DNA of 64,000 nt from Zoroaster sp. YZ-2022. Lineage: Eukaryota > Echinodermata > Asteroidea > Forcipulatida > Zoroasteridae. Under the pieces are notes generated by a model. It had not been told where the DNA came from. It did no database searches and was given only the letters and a program-made list of their open reading frames with translations. Numbering within the stretch: position 1 is the first letter of the stretch; the number at the start of each line of letters is the position of its first letter. The DNA lies in contig CM055816.1 in assembly GCA_029582265.1 (NCBI GenBank), positions 25,728,463 to 25,792,462 on the forward strand, written 5' to 3'. Below are positions 1-10,975 of this stretch, piece after piece. The position numbers and the translations under genes are program-made.

Positions 1-183
1 GCAGACTTTCAACAGGGCATGGAATCGGTGTCCTACACAGTGACTGAAAAATACTGGCTCATTCAATGTAGCAGGAACGGTAATATGACCTTATCACGTG
101 GGTATTATTTTCAGTCACTGAATTAATCTAAAACTAGCACAGTTGGGGATTCCATGCCCTGTTGATCAATATTGACCCTTTAA
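1..183. mobile_element. TTAA-type MITE (family P), right part
   Basis: The right terminal repeat carries CCATGCCCTGTTGATC and ends in CCCTTTAA. The left half contains the inverse, AACAGGGCATGGAATCGG, starting at about position 11. The outermost left bases lie before the window. Related copies are at 3539, 28077, 36710 and 37633. The TTAA at the border and the long inverted ends suggest a piggyBac-like non-autonomous element; no transposase is seen. Confidence 0.6.
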
Positions 184-405
184 TTGTTGACGATGTGGAC
201 TAAAGCAGTAATACACATGGTTTCGATGTCAATAAAGAAATGCGATAAAGAAAATTGGCCCTAAATCTTAGCTTTAAGTTCAAAAATACAAACCCAAAAT
301 AAATGTTTTCCAAGAGGGGTGAAACTTGTAAAACTTTGGAATTTGCTTCCCAAAGACGTATTTATCTCGGGGGAAAATGGAAGTCTATGTGAACGTTTAT
401 TCTTA

Positions 406-810
406 TTTTGCACCATTGTACAGATCGTTAATTGTCAAAAATATTTACAAAAAGGTGACCCCATTTTGACCTTACTTCCTGTCCAAACCGGAAGTGAAAG
501 TTTAATATTTAAAAAAATCATATCTCAACAACCACAAGAGGGAAATTCACAATTTTTGCACCATTGTACAGATCGTTAATTGTCAAAAAATATTTACAAC
601 AAGGTGACCCCAATTTGACCTTACTTCCTGTCCAAACCGGAAGTCAAAGTTTAATATTTAAAAAAATCATATCTCAACAACCACAAGAGGTAAATTGAAA
701 TTTTTTGCACCATTGTACAGATCGTTAATTGTCGAAAAATATTTACACAACGGTGACCCTAATTTGACCTTACTTCCTGTCCAAACCGGAAGTCAAAATT
801 TAATATTTAT
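406..810. repeat. Tandem repeat, about 148-bp unit, nearly three copies
   Basis: The phrase GCACCATTGTACAGATCG recurs at 410, 559 and 707, each followed by a TTACTTCCTGTCCAAACCGG block. The last unit is cut short before the TATCTCAACAACCACAAGAG segment. There is no coding potential. The open frame that crosses unit 1 is a by-product. Confidence 0.85.
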
Positions 811-1169
811 GATCGATGTATGTAAAACCATCCGGTGAACAATAAAGATTCCGTGACCAGTTTTAAAAATAAATTCAGAAATATTTTGAAATTTCAGGGT
901 AATTAACATATGTTGGTCTTGAAATTCCCTTGTAACCTTCTTGAGGATCTTCTCTAGGTGTAGTCTGAAGAGACGTTTTACTCAATCATTATCATTCTTT
1001 TATTATACCATTGCCTAATGTGATTAAGTTCAAATTATTGAAATGGACTTCAAACAAATCATCGTTGGTAACCACATCATATTTTACAGGGTACTCTTTA
1101 ATATGAAAAAAAAATAATAATACAAAGTTTCTTTAAAAAACATTCTGACGTCATCATCACTGCCCTGAT
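811..1169. other. Intergenic, no feature seen
   Basis: AT-rich sequence without a convincing open frame, splice-bounded exon or repeat shared with the rest of the window. Confidence 0.5.
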
Positions 1170-1500
1170 AAAACTCGAACACCTATGTGTTTGTAATATA
1201 ACAAACACTTAAGTCTAGTCTTTAATTATTGTACTGCGTGTAATAACATGCGATCTTATCAGGTACGTCTGGTAGCAATCGTCAAACAGTCATAACAGTG
1301 TTTTATTGGACGAGGCTTAGCATTTCATATTTTTGGCGCAAAAATCGCCTAAAAAACGAGTACTAAGCTAACGTTTCAGCAAGTCTATCACATTTTGTTT
1401 GAAATTTTCATATTTTTTCCTTAAAAAGGGAAACATATCAATGAATTAGTCCCTCCAGATGGTACCGAAGTATTACCTGGCTAATGGACTAATATAGAAG
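1170..1500. repeat. Dispersed repeat family A, copy 1 (left arm of an inverted pair)
   Basis: This block carries CAAACAGTCATAACAGTG and TTAGTCCCTCCAGATGGTAC. It recurs in direct orientation near 3180-3538 and 36330-36709. It recurs in inverse orientation at about 2225-2500 and 42640-42840. The inverse copies lie inside the 1605-2903 / 41950-43396 duplicate. The layout could be the long terminal inverted repeats of a larger element. Confidence 0.6.
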
Positions 1501-1604
1501 TAGAAATAAATTTCGTCATATTCGGCATTCTTTTTCAATAAAATTAATTATTGCAACATTTTTAATTTTAAGAAAATATAATGGAAACACTTAATGAAAT
1601 AATA

Positions 1605-2903
1605 AATTGGCTTGTCAAAAAGACTTCAAATTTATTGATTTCATATCATATCTCATTGACAAATGATTAATATTATATTCAGTAGTTTTATTGTCATTTT
1701 GTTTGATATAATAACCGATACAAGCGCAACAATACCGAACAACAACAAAATCAATAATCTGTTCTCAGTACGAGCTGAAAACTCTCATAGTACAAGCCGA
1801 CTGCGGGTTGAAAAACTTAATAAGCCATTGCAAATCCAAAGGACTTTGACTTTTAATTCAGTGATTGAATGTTATTGAAATTCAAATTCAACATGCGATT
1901 GCAATTGGGTCTGAAACCAATTGGGTGGGATTCGAACTCATGACCTCCTACACTGAAATCAGTGAGCAAAGTGATTCATACATACGTCAGTGTAAGGATA
2001 AAATCAAATCAATTTTTTATGACCCGACACAATAATTTAATAAATATATACATCTCGCGGTACCCACTGCTATAGGATTCTAGCCGGCTAATGGTTATTG
2101 GACAAGCTCGTGGTCGAGAGATTAAGACATCTGCACTAGTAAGCATGAATCTCACTCTAGTCACCTTTGGACTTTTTCACATACACTCAGAAAGCATTGA
2201 GAATACAGATATTTCACGAGTCAGGGGCTGAAAATTAATTTGCCAGTACCATCTGGAGGGACTAAATCTGTCATATTATGTTCTACTTAAAAAGTATTAA
2301 TTACAAAATAAGTTTGATAGTCCTACTTAGTGTTAGTTTTCAAACGATTTTCTCTGTTTTAATTTGAAAAAATTGAACCTCATTCAGTAAACCACTCCTA
2401 CGACTGTTTAATGATGTCTTGTAGAAGTTGATGATTTTCGACGTGGTAAAATAATTAAGCTAAATGTTTAAAAAAAAGAAATATCGGCCGGAACAGTCAT
2501 CAATGAGGCATTGGACATTTTCTCTTTAAATTATGTTTTTGGGAGTACATATTTCATACTTTTATAACATCACCCTGTTTTAAATAGTAAAATATTAGCG
2601 ATTGAAAACATAACGCCTATATTTGGGACCGTCTTTTGTAACCCCTAAATATTGCTTTGAAGTTTTTATCTAAGGGTATTAATTTCACCCAAAATGAAAA
2701 AAAAACTCATATTAATTCAAAGGGAATATGGATTTGGAAGATATCTATAAAAATTTTCAAAAAACTTACAAAAATTTATTGGAGAATAAACAATGTGTCC
2801 AAAGTATTCTATTATCCTTTTACCTTCTTGTATGTACCGCCTGCACCGTCCTGAATTCTCCCTAGGAGATTACTGTTTCCTTTTGTTTTGTGATGATTAA
2901 CCA
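1605..2903. repeat. Composite repeat block, copy 1 (partner 41950-43396)
   Basis: This block is collinear with 41950-43396 from the ATTTATTGATTTCATATC phrase to the CTGCACCGTCCTGAATTCTC phrase. It contains a copy of family R (ending GAATGTTATTGAAATTCAAA), an inverse tRNA-like B box (GATTCGAACTC at about 1929), a decayed tRNA-like head at 2098-2165, and the inverse arm of family A. It holds no gene. Confidence 0.75.
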
Positions 2904-3129
2904 AATGCAAAGAAAAAAGATAATTAAATTTCACATTTTTGGTTTAAGCATGTGTTAAATATCATTTATTTTTCCGTCAATGACGTCATTGAAAAGGTCC
3001 AACTTTCAATATAGAGCGACCCTTATACAAGTCTATCATATTTTTCTGATAAAGATAGACATATTCCATAAAACTGTACTGGACAAAATTTGTCCTTTTC
3101 AGATTACACGAGAAAAATGTAATGCAATA
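2904..3129. other. Intergenic spacer between repeat blocks
   Basis: AT-rich DNA with no frame or motif that I can support. Confidence 0.4.
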
Positions 3130-3538
3130 AACTCAAACACAAAACCAAAATAAATATTTCCTAAGAGAGACGATACTTGTGAAACTTTGGAATTTGCTTC
3201 CCAAAGACGTATTTTCTGCGTTAATTATTATTTCGTTGGTGCATTGTATTGACATACAAAATGTACAGCGGTTGTTTTATGTTATGTTTTATGTAATAAC
3301 ATGGGATCTTTTGAGACTACCTCTGGTAGCAATCCTCAAACAGTCGTAACAGTGTTTTATTGGAAGAAACTTAAATGAAACTTTAAATTTGCTTAAAAAC
3401 GAGTACAAAGCTACCGTTTCAGCAAGTCTATCATATTTGTTTGGAATTTTCATATTTTTTCCGTAAAAAGAAAACATATAAATGAATTAGTCCCTCCAGA
3501 TGGTACCGAAGTAGTAACTGGCTCATGGACTAATATCC
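3130..3538. repeat. Dispersed repeat family A, copy 2
   Basis: Shares CCCAAAGACGTATTTTCTGC, CAAACAGTCGTAACAGTG and TTAGTCCCTCCAGATGGTAC with 36330-36709 and, less closely, with 1170-1500. It runs directly into a family P MITE, as the 36.3-kb copy also does, so the pair was probably copied as one unit. Confidence 0.65.
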
Positions 3539-3754
3539 ACAATATCGTCATGATCAGAGCTGACTTTCAACAGGGCATGGAATCGGTGTCCTAGTTTAAG
3601 ATGAGCACAGTGACTGAAAATTACTGACTCATTTATGCAGCAGCAAAACGTAATATGACCTTATCAAGTGGGTATTTTATTCAGTCACTGAGTTAATCTA
3701 AAACTAGCACTCCGATTCCATGCCCTGTTGATCATGATGATATTGTCCCTTTAA
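3539..3754. mobile_element. TTAA-type MITE (family P), near complete
   Basis: About 215 bp with long inverted ends. The left end reads ATATCGTCATGATCA then AACAGGGCATGGAATCGG. The right end reads CCGATTCCATGCCCTGTT then TATTGTCCCTTTAA. The inner parts of the arms also match (CAGTGACTGAAAAT against ATTCAGTCACTG). The right border has the TTAA; the left border has decayed. It encodes nothing. Confidence 0.75.
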
Positions 3755-3854
3755 CTGAGGTGCTCGTATCCAATGGAGTTTGGAGTTATAGTCTACAGGG
3801 CAAATAACAAGAGCGTGTGCTGCATTTCTATTCATACGCGTTCTAAAGTAGAAA

Positions 3855-4031
3855 TAAATTTCGTCATATTCGGCATTCGTTTTTATAAAATTAATTATTC
3901 TAACATTTTAAGGCATAATACTGCATGTGGACCAATTAACGAAACACTACAATTGACCTGTCATCAAAAAGACTTCAAATTTATTGATTTCATATCTTTC
4001 ATTGACAGTGTTATTAATATTATATTAATAT
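3855..4031. repeat. Family R fragment
   Basis: Contains CTGTCATCAAAAAGACTTCA and ATTTATTGATTTCATATC, the same words as in the R copies at 1605, 6720, 26400, 33835, 35690, 37365 and 41890. It is cut at the start of the large direct duplication. Confidence 0.6.
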
Positions 4032-7000
4032 TATGACGCGCTATATTTGTAATTTATAAAAAAAAATATCATTAACTTTCGAGAAAAAATATACAAAACT
4101 TAAAATTAAATGTATACAACGTTTATTCATGGCATTTTCTTTTTAAAACCTGCCAAAATAAGGAAGATGTTGTTCGATGAAAATTGACAGTTCTGATAGA
4201 CATTGATACAGCCAGGACGTAGCAAGGATATCGTCATTGGAGCGATTATTGCGGCAGAACTAAGCGACATGTATGAACATACGTGAATATAGAACCCGCC
4301 AGCTATCGGACGAGCACTGGGCCGAACAGAACACTGCCACACTGGAGGGCCCACCTGTGGCCCAGCACTGGACCAATAACGCTTCATTCTGGGACAATAT
4401 GACATAACTGCAATGGCCAATACAGAAATTAAATACAAAACATTCACAAATCATTAAAAAATCATTACAAACTCCTAACAGACAAAGTATTGATTGATGT
4501 TTAACAAAAATTATGACATACACAAATTATGATGCAGCTCGCCGCATGAATGTATCACTAGTTAGTATTGAGTAGGGTGCACCCATATAAACCAATTGTA
4601 AATATAAAATGATCAAAAATCATTAAAAATAATTTATACAAAAACCAAAATATTTAGTGATGTTTAGCTTTTATTTTATTTTCAATTTAATGTGCATACT
4701 GCAGAGGCCCGTCCAGTTATTCCAATCCCAAAGGAAACCATCCTCTACACTATAGAGGCAAGCATCCATTTTCGGAAAATGGTCCTACGCTTCTAGGACA
4801 ATTAGGACCAGGGCATCAAAATTACTCACACTTGGAAGTCAAGGACCCCCAGGTCATGATATTGGACCATTTTTACAAAGTCCCTCAGATGTATATGATT
4901 ATGGACCTCAAATCTTACTTTTTCAAACAAAGTGATGGCATACAAATTAAGAATAATGAGCTCGGCAAATGAATTTGGTCACTACCGTATTTTATTTAGT
5001 AAGGTGCACCCATAATTAATATACCAACAACCATGACTAGGCAACGTTTCAGTTGACTGAACCTCGCCGCATTTACGTCATTGTTCTTCTCTATAATTCC
5101 TTATGCCTTTTGTGTCGTGTTCCCACCGTTCATTCACCATGCAGCCTAGATTCTCCCTGCATCCAGTAAATACATCCAAGGGCGTAAATCCCGGGGGATG
5201 GGGGATATATCACCCCCCATATTTTGGACTGGGTGTGATGGTCCATAGAATCATCCCCCAGAATTTTCCATGCGTTGAAAAAATATATATATAATAAAAA
5301 TACACATGCAGAACTTCAAGCTATACCGTGCACCCAAGTTTCAAAATCACCCCCCCCCCCACTTTTCATTTACGCCAGTGAATACATCATTACGTCCATT
5401 GTAAACTATTGGTAATCTTAAAAGAAAAGAAAAAACAAAATAAGTCTGTTTTCAGTAAGACCTTATTGTTTACAAGCCAACTGTGGGGAGGAGATAAATG
5501 GGTTAAATGAGCAACTAAATGAAAAATTGAAGTCCAAAGGTTTTTGGATTTTAATTCCGTAATTGAATGTTATTGTTATTCAGGTTGATCATGTGATTGC
5601 AATTGAGTCTCAAACCACTGATGGATCGGGGAGGGGGCGGGGCGGGCATATTCCCCCTTTATATCATCATACGTGTAATTTTACCATGTACATTTTTGTA
5701 TGCGATTCCTATTTTTCGTCGTGTTTCCACCCTTCATTTACCTTACAGCCTGGATTCTCACAGCCTCCAGTTAATACATCATTACATTCATTGTAAACTA
5801 TTGTACAACAATAAATTGAATTCCTTTGCTAACTTAGGAGGAAAATGATCCAGACCAGTTTCAGTTTCAGTTTCCTAAGCTCAGTGTAAGACATCCCAAA
5901 GGTACAAGTGAGGCACAGGTTTACTGACGGGCAAAAAGGAACGCAGCTTAGAGGAGTCTACGGGGTTAAATACATCTGACACACTGGCAAACATTACGTC
6001 ATTGCATCATTTTGTGTTTATCTTTGACAAAGTTTTCATCATTATGTCCACGATGAGCTCAGTTTTTTATATTATTTATTTTTAGTTGCTAACTTTCAAG
6101 TGAGACAGAAAACTAAAAATGATCAGTGAATGCAAATAAATACACACACATTAAAACATAATTTATCACGCGATAAAAAGAAGTACTCAAGTTACGGTTC
6201 GACAACGTTGTGCAGCACTGTGTGTACGCATGCGCCTTCATTGCCATTCAACAAACGTTCTTCAGCAGATACACTCTGGTCTACTATGGTGGCTCTGAAA
6301 GGACCGTGAGGTGTAAAAGAGAAAGAGAACGTACAATTTCATTAATGGCACGAGATGAACTTATGATTTCACCCCTTGGAATTGATCCAGGGACAGGGTG
6401 ATTTCCCCATGTATGTATGATGGGGAGGAGTGGGTCAGGGGTCCTGCTTCTTCCTTCACCCTCCCTGCTCTTCCAATCGTCTCAAGAAATCGTACCCATT
6501 GACAACCCCCCTGCGTTTGATCGTAGTTTCATGTAATACTGAGGATCATTGGCAGATCGTGGGAGCTAGGGGCAAATTAGCGGATCAGTTGGAGGCGAAC
6601 AAAGAGAGCAAGTGCCCATTCAGCTTTCTTTGAACTTATGCGTGGCCCCCTTTTAAGCAGTTCCCCCTTTTCAATCACCTTGGATCCGCCCCTGCTTAGG
6701 AGCTTGTACTTTTTGGACTGTAATTGGTCTGTCATCAAAAGAGCTTCAAATTGATTGTTTGCACATCTTTCATTGACAGTATCATTCATAATCATTAGTG
6801 TATAGTTTTGTTGCCAATTGTTTGAGAGATTCAAATTGACTGTTGGTATATCTTTCATTGACAGTGTTATTAATATTATCATTATACTGTATTGGTTACT
6901 CTTTGAGTGAGATAATAATCGCTATCAAAACAACATTACCGAGCAAAAACTACCTAAAATTAGAAAGTCTTGTTTACAAGCCGACTGCGGGGAAAACAAA

Positions 7001-7386
7001 TAATGATGAATTTGAAGTCAAATAGGATTTGACTTTTAATTCCGTAATTGAATGTTGTTATTAATAACGTCGATTGTAGTTGAGTCTCGGGGGGCGGGGA
7101 GGAGTCACAAACCATTGGTGGATGGCGGGAGGGGTGTGTCCCTTTATATCATCATACATGTTATTTTACCATTTATTATTCAGGCGTCCCCCCCGCCGTT
7201 CATTGCCGTGTACCTTTCCTTTGCCGTATTCACTCCTTTTATTTACCCATGCAAGCCATTGTACAATATTGGTAATCTTAAATGAAAAGACAAGATTAAC
7301 GTTTTATATTAAACTTAGTGTAAAATCTCTAGTTAGTTTATGTATAGCTCGTACCAAAGCTTAACAGGTTAAACAAATTACTTGAT
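4032..7386. repeat. Large direct duplication, copy 1 (partner 23327-27170)
   Basis: Both copies begin TATGACGCGCTATATTTG and end AACAGGTTAAA followed by TTACTTGAT, with matching content in between. The short open frames inside are conserved only because the DNA is copied, and several differ by frame-changing indels. Inside are a hAT-like MITE, a purine/G-rich repeat terminus related to TTGGCGGATC-type ends, and an R copy near 6720-7110. This copy lacks a roughly 400-bp segment that copy 2 has at about 25700-26100. Confidence 0.9.
5177..5380. mobile_element. hAT-like MITE with 8-bp target duplication
   Basis: Terminal inverted repeats read CAAGGGCGTAAAT at the left and ATTTACGCCAGTG at the right. 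They are flanked by AATACATC at 5169-5176 and 5381-5388. An 8-bp target duplication and CA...TG ends fit the hAT superfamily. The element is 204 bp and has no open frame. The same insertion is at 24460-24666, so it predates the block duplication. Confidence 0.8.
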
Positions 7387-7821
7387 TAAAACAAAATCAT
7401 TTATTTCAGATAAACACAATGTTTCACAGAATTGATGAGAAACAACTGCACAATGAAACAGATGATAAAGGACGCATGTAGTGATTACACATTTCATGAC
7501 ATGACTACTGAAAGAGAGAGGGGGTTGCAAATGAAAATCCCGGTTCATGGAAAATTTCAAACCTATTTGATGTTAAAAATCCAGTGTTCCCTAAATTGTT
7601 TTGAGTAGTATAATATGTGCACTATAGAAGAGAAATGCTGGTTACTCATGACCATGTGACATTCTTTGGACATATAGCATACATACATGCATAACAAATT
7701 TCTGAAATTTGTATTTTGTACTGAGTAAGGTCTGGGTATAATGCAACTCCTGAGAAAAAAACTAATATTTCATGCAAAACCTCAAATGTAACGTGAGTAA
7801 CCATGAAATTGCCGCTATGAA
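7387..7821. other. Intergenic, no feature seen
   Basis: Unique-looking AT-rich DNA. Open frames are short and have no recognisable motif. Confidence 0.4.
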
Positions 7822-7980
7822 GGCTGGTGTCACACAAAATTTGTGCCATCATGAAAATCCAACCCCTTGCATATATCATGTGATGTTCTTTTTGGCAATT
7901 CCTCATAATTTTGACTCGACTCAACATGCTGATAACCAAGGGGTAGAATTCTAATGTAGTACAAATTTCATGCGACACCA
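7822..7980. mobile_element. Possible small MITE
   Basis: Inverted ends: TGGTGTCACACAAAATTTGT at the left and ACAAATTTCATGCGACACCA at the right, about 158 bp apart. I could not define a target duplication. The superfamily is unknown. Confidence 0.4.
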
Positions 7981-7984
7981 CGCA

Positions 7985-8070
7985 CATGTACTTAACCCCA
8001 ATGTCAATAACCACAGGAACAGACAGCTCACACATATAAATATTACTGTGTGAATCTTGTGGTGTTAAAT
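7985..8070. repeat. Short dispersed repeat shared with 54160-54240
   Basis: Both places carry ACTTAACCCCAATGTCAATA, then a GGAACAGA word, then AATCTTGTGGTGTT. Function is unknown. The shared stretch sits next to different sequence in each place. Confidence 0.6.
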
Positions 8071-8214
8071 GTCTCACAAATGGCTTTTATATAAGAATAT
8101 CTAAATATCTATGACAACGATTCAAAAGACACCAACGCAAAGACCAGACGCATTGTGACAATTGTGACAATTGCTTCCATACCTCCATATGATTCTATAA
8201 AATTGCTTACCGGA

Positions 8215-8345
8215 TAAATTTACTTGCCAATTTTTGTTGGTTACCAGCCACAGTTTATACAAAAATGAATGCGTTTTGGTTGGTAGTCTGTTTTATATAT
8301 GCTTAGCCAAATTTCTGCTGAGCAGCTTAATGAAATAGATCCATG
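8215..8345. repeat. GCTTAGCAG-type dispersed repeat, copy 1
   Basis: Contains GGTTACCAGCCAC, ATTTCTGCTGAGCAGCTTA and ATGAAATAGATCC. The same degenerate vocabulary appears near 9545-9670, 11140-11350 and 14010-14180. I recall this type of repeat from echinoderm genomes, but this is from memory and unchecked. Confidence 0.5.
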
Positions 8346-8417
8346 CTTAAGTCTCTAATAGCAATAGTTCAACCGTATACATCACACAAATAGCTGGTAA
8401 TGTCATTTGGGGTTAAG

Positions 8418-8492
8418 TACATGTATATCAGGCAAATGTACATGTACATGTATATCAGGCAAATGTACATGTACATGTATATCAGGCAAATG
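8418..8492. repeat. 27-bp tandem repeat, three copies
   Basis: TATATCAGGCAAATG recurs at 8424, 8451 and 8478, separated by palindromic TACATGTACATG stretches. Confidence 0.9.
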
Positions 8493-8513
8493 TCGGCGTG
8501 TTCATTAAATTAA

Positions 8514-9245
8514 CCCTAACCACCCTAAACCCATCAAACTCCAACAGCTGGTTGTGTTGCATTTTGATGGACTCGGTACTGTATAGCCCTAACCACCCCA
8601 AACCCATCAAACTCCAACAGCTGGTTGTGTTGCATTTTGATGGACTCGGTACTGTATAGCCCTAACCACCCTAAACCCATCAAAACTCCAACAGCTGGTT
8701 GTGTTGCATTTTGATGAACTCGGTACTGTATAGCCCTAACCACCCTAAACCCATCAAACTCCAACAGCTGGTTGTGTTGCATTTTGATGGACTCGGTACT
8801 GTATAGCCCTAACCACCCTAAACCCATCAAACTCCAACAGCTGGTTGTGTTGCATTTTGATGAACTCGGTACTGTATAGCCCTAACCACCCTAAACCCAT
8901 CAAAACTCCAACAGCTGGTTGTGTTGCATTTTGATGGACTCGGTACTGTATAGCCCTAACCACCCTAAACCCATCAAACTCCAACAGCTGGTTGTGTTAC
9001 ATTTTGATGGACTCGGTACTGTACAGCCCTAACCACCCCAAACCCATCAAACTCCAACAGCTGGTTGTGTTGCATTTTGATGGACTCAGTACTGTATAGC
9101 CCTAACCACCCTAAACCCATCAAACTCCAACAGCTGGTTGTATTACATTTTGATGGACTCGGTACTGTACAGCCCTAACCACCCCAAACCCATCAAACTC
9201 CAACAGCTGGTTGTGTTGCATTTTGATGAACTCGGTACTGTATAG
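8514..9245. repeat. 73-bp satellite, ten direct units
   Basis: Units begin CCCTAACCACCCTAAACCC at 8514, 8587, 8660, 8734, 8807, 8880, 8954, 9027, 9100 and 9173. They contain CAACAGCTGGTTGTGTTGCA and end CTCGGTACTGTATAG. Two units are 74 bp because of an extra A (CATCAAAACTCC). The last four units alternate between two subtypes (TAAACCC with GTACAG, and CAAACCC), suggesting recent copying as a 146-bp dimer. Minus-strand open frames here are by-products of the repeat. Confidence 0.97.
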
Positions 9246-9489
9246 CCCATGCATGGTGTTGGATTTTGGTGGGTTCAGGAAGGTTCCTAGCCAAAACCAT
9301 TAAGGGGTTAGGGTCCACCAAAATGCAACACCATGCATGGGCTATACAGTACTGAGTTCATCAAAATGCAACACAACTAGCTGTTGGAGTTTGATGGGTT
9401 TAGGGTGGTTAGGGCTGTACAGTACTGAGTCCATCAAAATGAAACACAACCAGCTGTTGGAGTTTGATGGGTTTGGGGTGGCTAGGGTT
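9246..9489. repeat. Inverted tail of the 73-bp satellite
   Basis: CCATGCATGGTGTTGGATTT at the left is mirrored by ATGCAACACCATGCATGG. Two satellite units in reverse orientation follow (GGGTTTAGGGTGGTTAGGG and GGGTTTGGGGTGGCTAGGG). The turn-round point is near 9290. With the direct array this makes a large imperfect palindrome. Confidence 0.93.
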
Positions 9490-10479
9490 AAAGGCTAGTT
9501 TCAGAAAACTGTTCAGAGGAATGTTTTGCTTAGTAAATTTATTTTAAAAATACAGCTGATTACCATCCAGAACCAATATGTACGTACATGTACTACAAAT
9601 TTAGCAAGAATGTATTTAACAAATTGCTAAGCAGAGTTTTCTGCAAGTAACAGTACTATGAAATTGGCCCATCCACAAAAGCAGGTGTCATTTGCACCCA
9701 AGGGTTACACCATGGGGTCCTATTGCTATCATTTTTTATTTCTTGTTTTTCTTTTCAGTCTTATTTTTATGTAAATTTGTGTATAATTGTGATGTATGTT
9801 TCAAGCGTTGCGTTTATGTTGAGTTACGTTTAAAAATTTGAAGTGCAATTTTGATTGCAAATTCCATGTCGGTGATACATGGCTATCTATTATTATTCCC
9901 ACTCTCGACCCGATGTCTGACCTGGGGATTTTCTCTAATTCTTAACGTGTATCAGGATTTTGAAAGTTTTAAGTTCTTTTTGATGTAGCTCATGGGAGCA
10001 TACCATTTCTATTTGACAATCCTTAGGTTAGACATCGGGGGTGGGGGGTGGGGGTGTACATGTCCTTTGGCTGATGGTCTACAATACATTTGCCAGAAAA
10101 ATATTTGCTGAGGAAATAATTCGCTGCTTTGCAGTTCTATGAAAATGGCTGTAGGGGTGCACACATGGGTGGGAAAATAATTGCCACGTAGGTAAAGAAT
10201 TAAGCCGATTGTATAAATTCACTCATGTTTTGTTTAGTCTTGAGATTGGTTCATACTGATAAGAAAAAGAAAGCGATGTGAATTTATGGTGACAACGATT
10301 TATTAATATCTCATGCGGTTATCAAACACCTTCACAAGTGCAGATTTTGAGAACACTTTGGAGAAAAAAAACCTAAAATGATAACTCAAGCCTCACTGTT
10401 CAGTATGGACCACCCTTAACCCTAACCATGCTAGGGTAAATTTCTTAACACCCTGCTGAATGCAACAACATACAACAGT
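9490..10479. other. Intergenic with one GCTTAGCAG-type repeat
   Basis: A GCTTAGCAG-type copy lies at about 9545-9670 (GATTACCATCCAG, TTGCTAAGCAGAG, ATGAAATTGGCCC). A G-rich tract is at about 10038-10053. No coding segment is seen in the remainder. Confidence 0.5.
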
Positions 10480-10975
10480 GGTCAATGATCAAGGCCTGCT
10501 AGGTGCAACAAGATCCATATGTAGATGTCGTTGCACCTAACAGTGAAGGGTTCAGTAAATTGGACTGTTTTTTTTTCAAGCACAGCGCTGTCTGCAACAA
10601 CATACAACAAGGGAATCTTGTTGCACCTAGCAGTGAAGTGTTCAGTAAATTGGACTGTTTTTTTCAAGCACAGTGCTGTCTGCAACAACATACAACAAGG
10701 GGATCTTGTTGCACCTAGCAGTGAAGGGTTTAGTAAATTGGACTGTTTTTTTTTCAAGCACAGCGCTGTCTGCAACAACATACAACAAGGGGATCTTGTT
10801 GCATTGAGCAGGGTAATGCCGAAGACACAACAGACTATTTGCTATAAAAACACTGTCCAATGCTGAATGCAACAAGATACAACAGATTGAGTCATCAGTA
10901 CTGGCTGCTGAATGCAACAACGTCCATCGGAATTTTACAACTGTTGCATCCTGTTGCATTTAGCATGGTTAGGGT
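10480..10975. repeat. About 89-bp tandem repeat with inverted flanks
   Basis: GTTGCACCTA (or a variant) recurs at 10530, 10620, 10708 and 10798. The units between contain GTTCAGTAAATTGGACTG, a T-tract and AGCACAGCGCTGTCTGCAAC. The left flank has the inverse, CTGCTAGGTGCAAC. Further GCAACA-rich relics extend to about 10970. Open frames on both strands are repeat by-products. Confidence 0.9.

Noticed and set aside
7646..8077. 143-residue minus-strand frame
   Set aside because: It crosses a small MITE and a dispersed repeat also found at 54160-54240; no motif or splice signal.
8534..8984. Repeated minus-strand peptide frames
   Set aside because: The 73/74-bp satellite gives open frames by chance; frame changes every time a 74-bp unit occurs.
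8514..9245. Interstitial telomere repeat
   Set aside because: CCCTAA occurs once or twice per 73-bp unit, not as a head-to-tail hexamer array.
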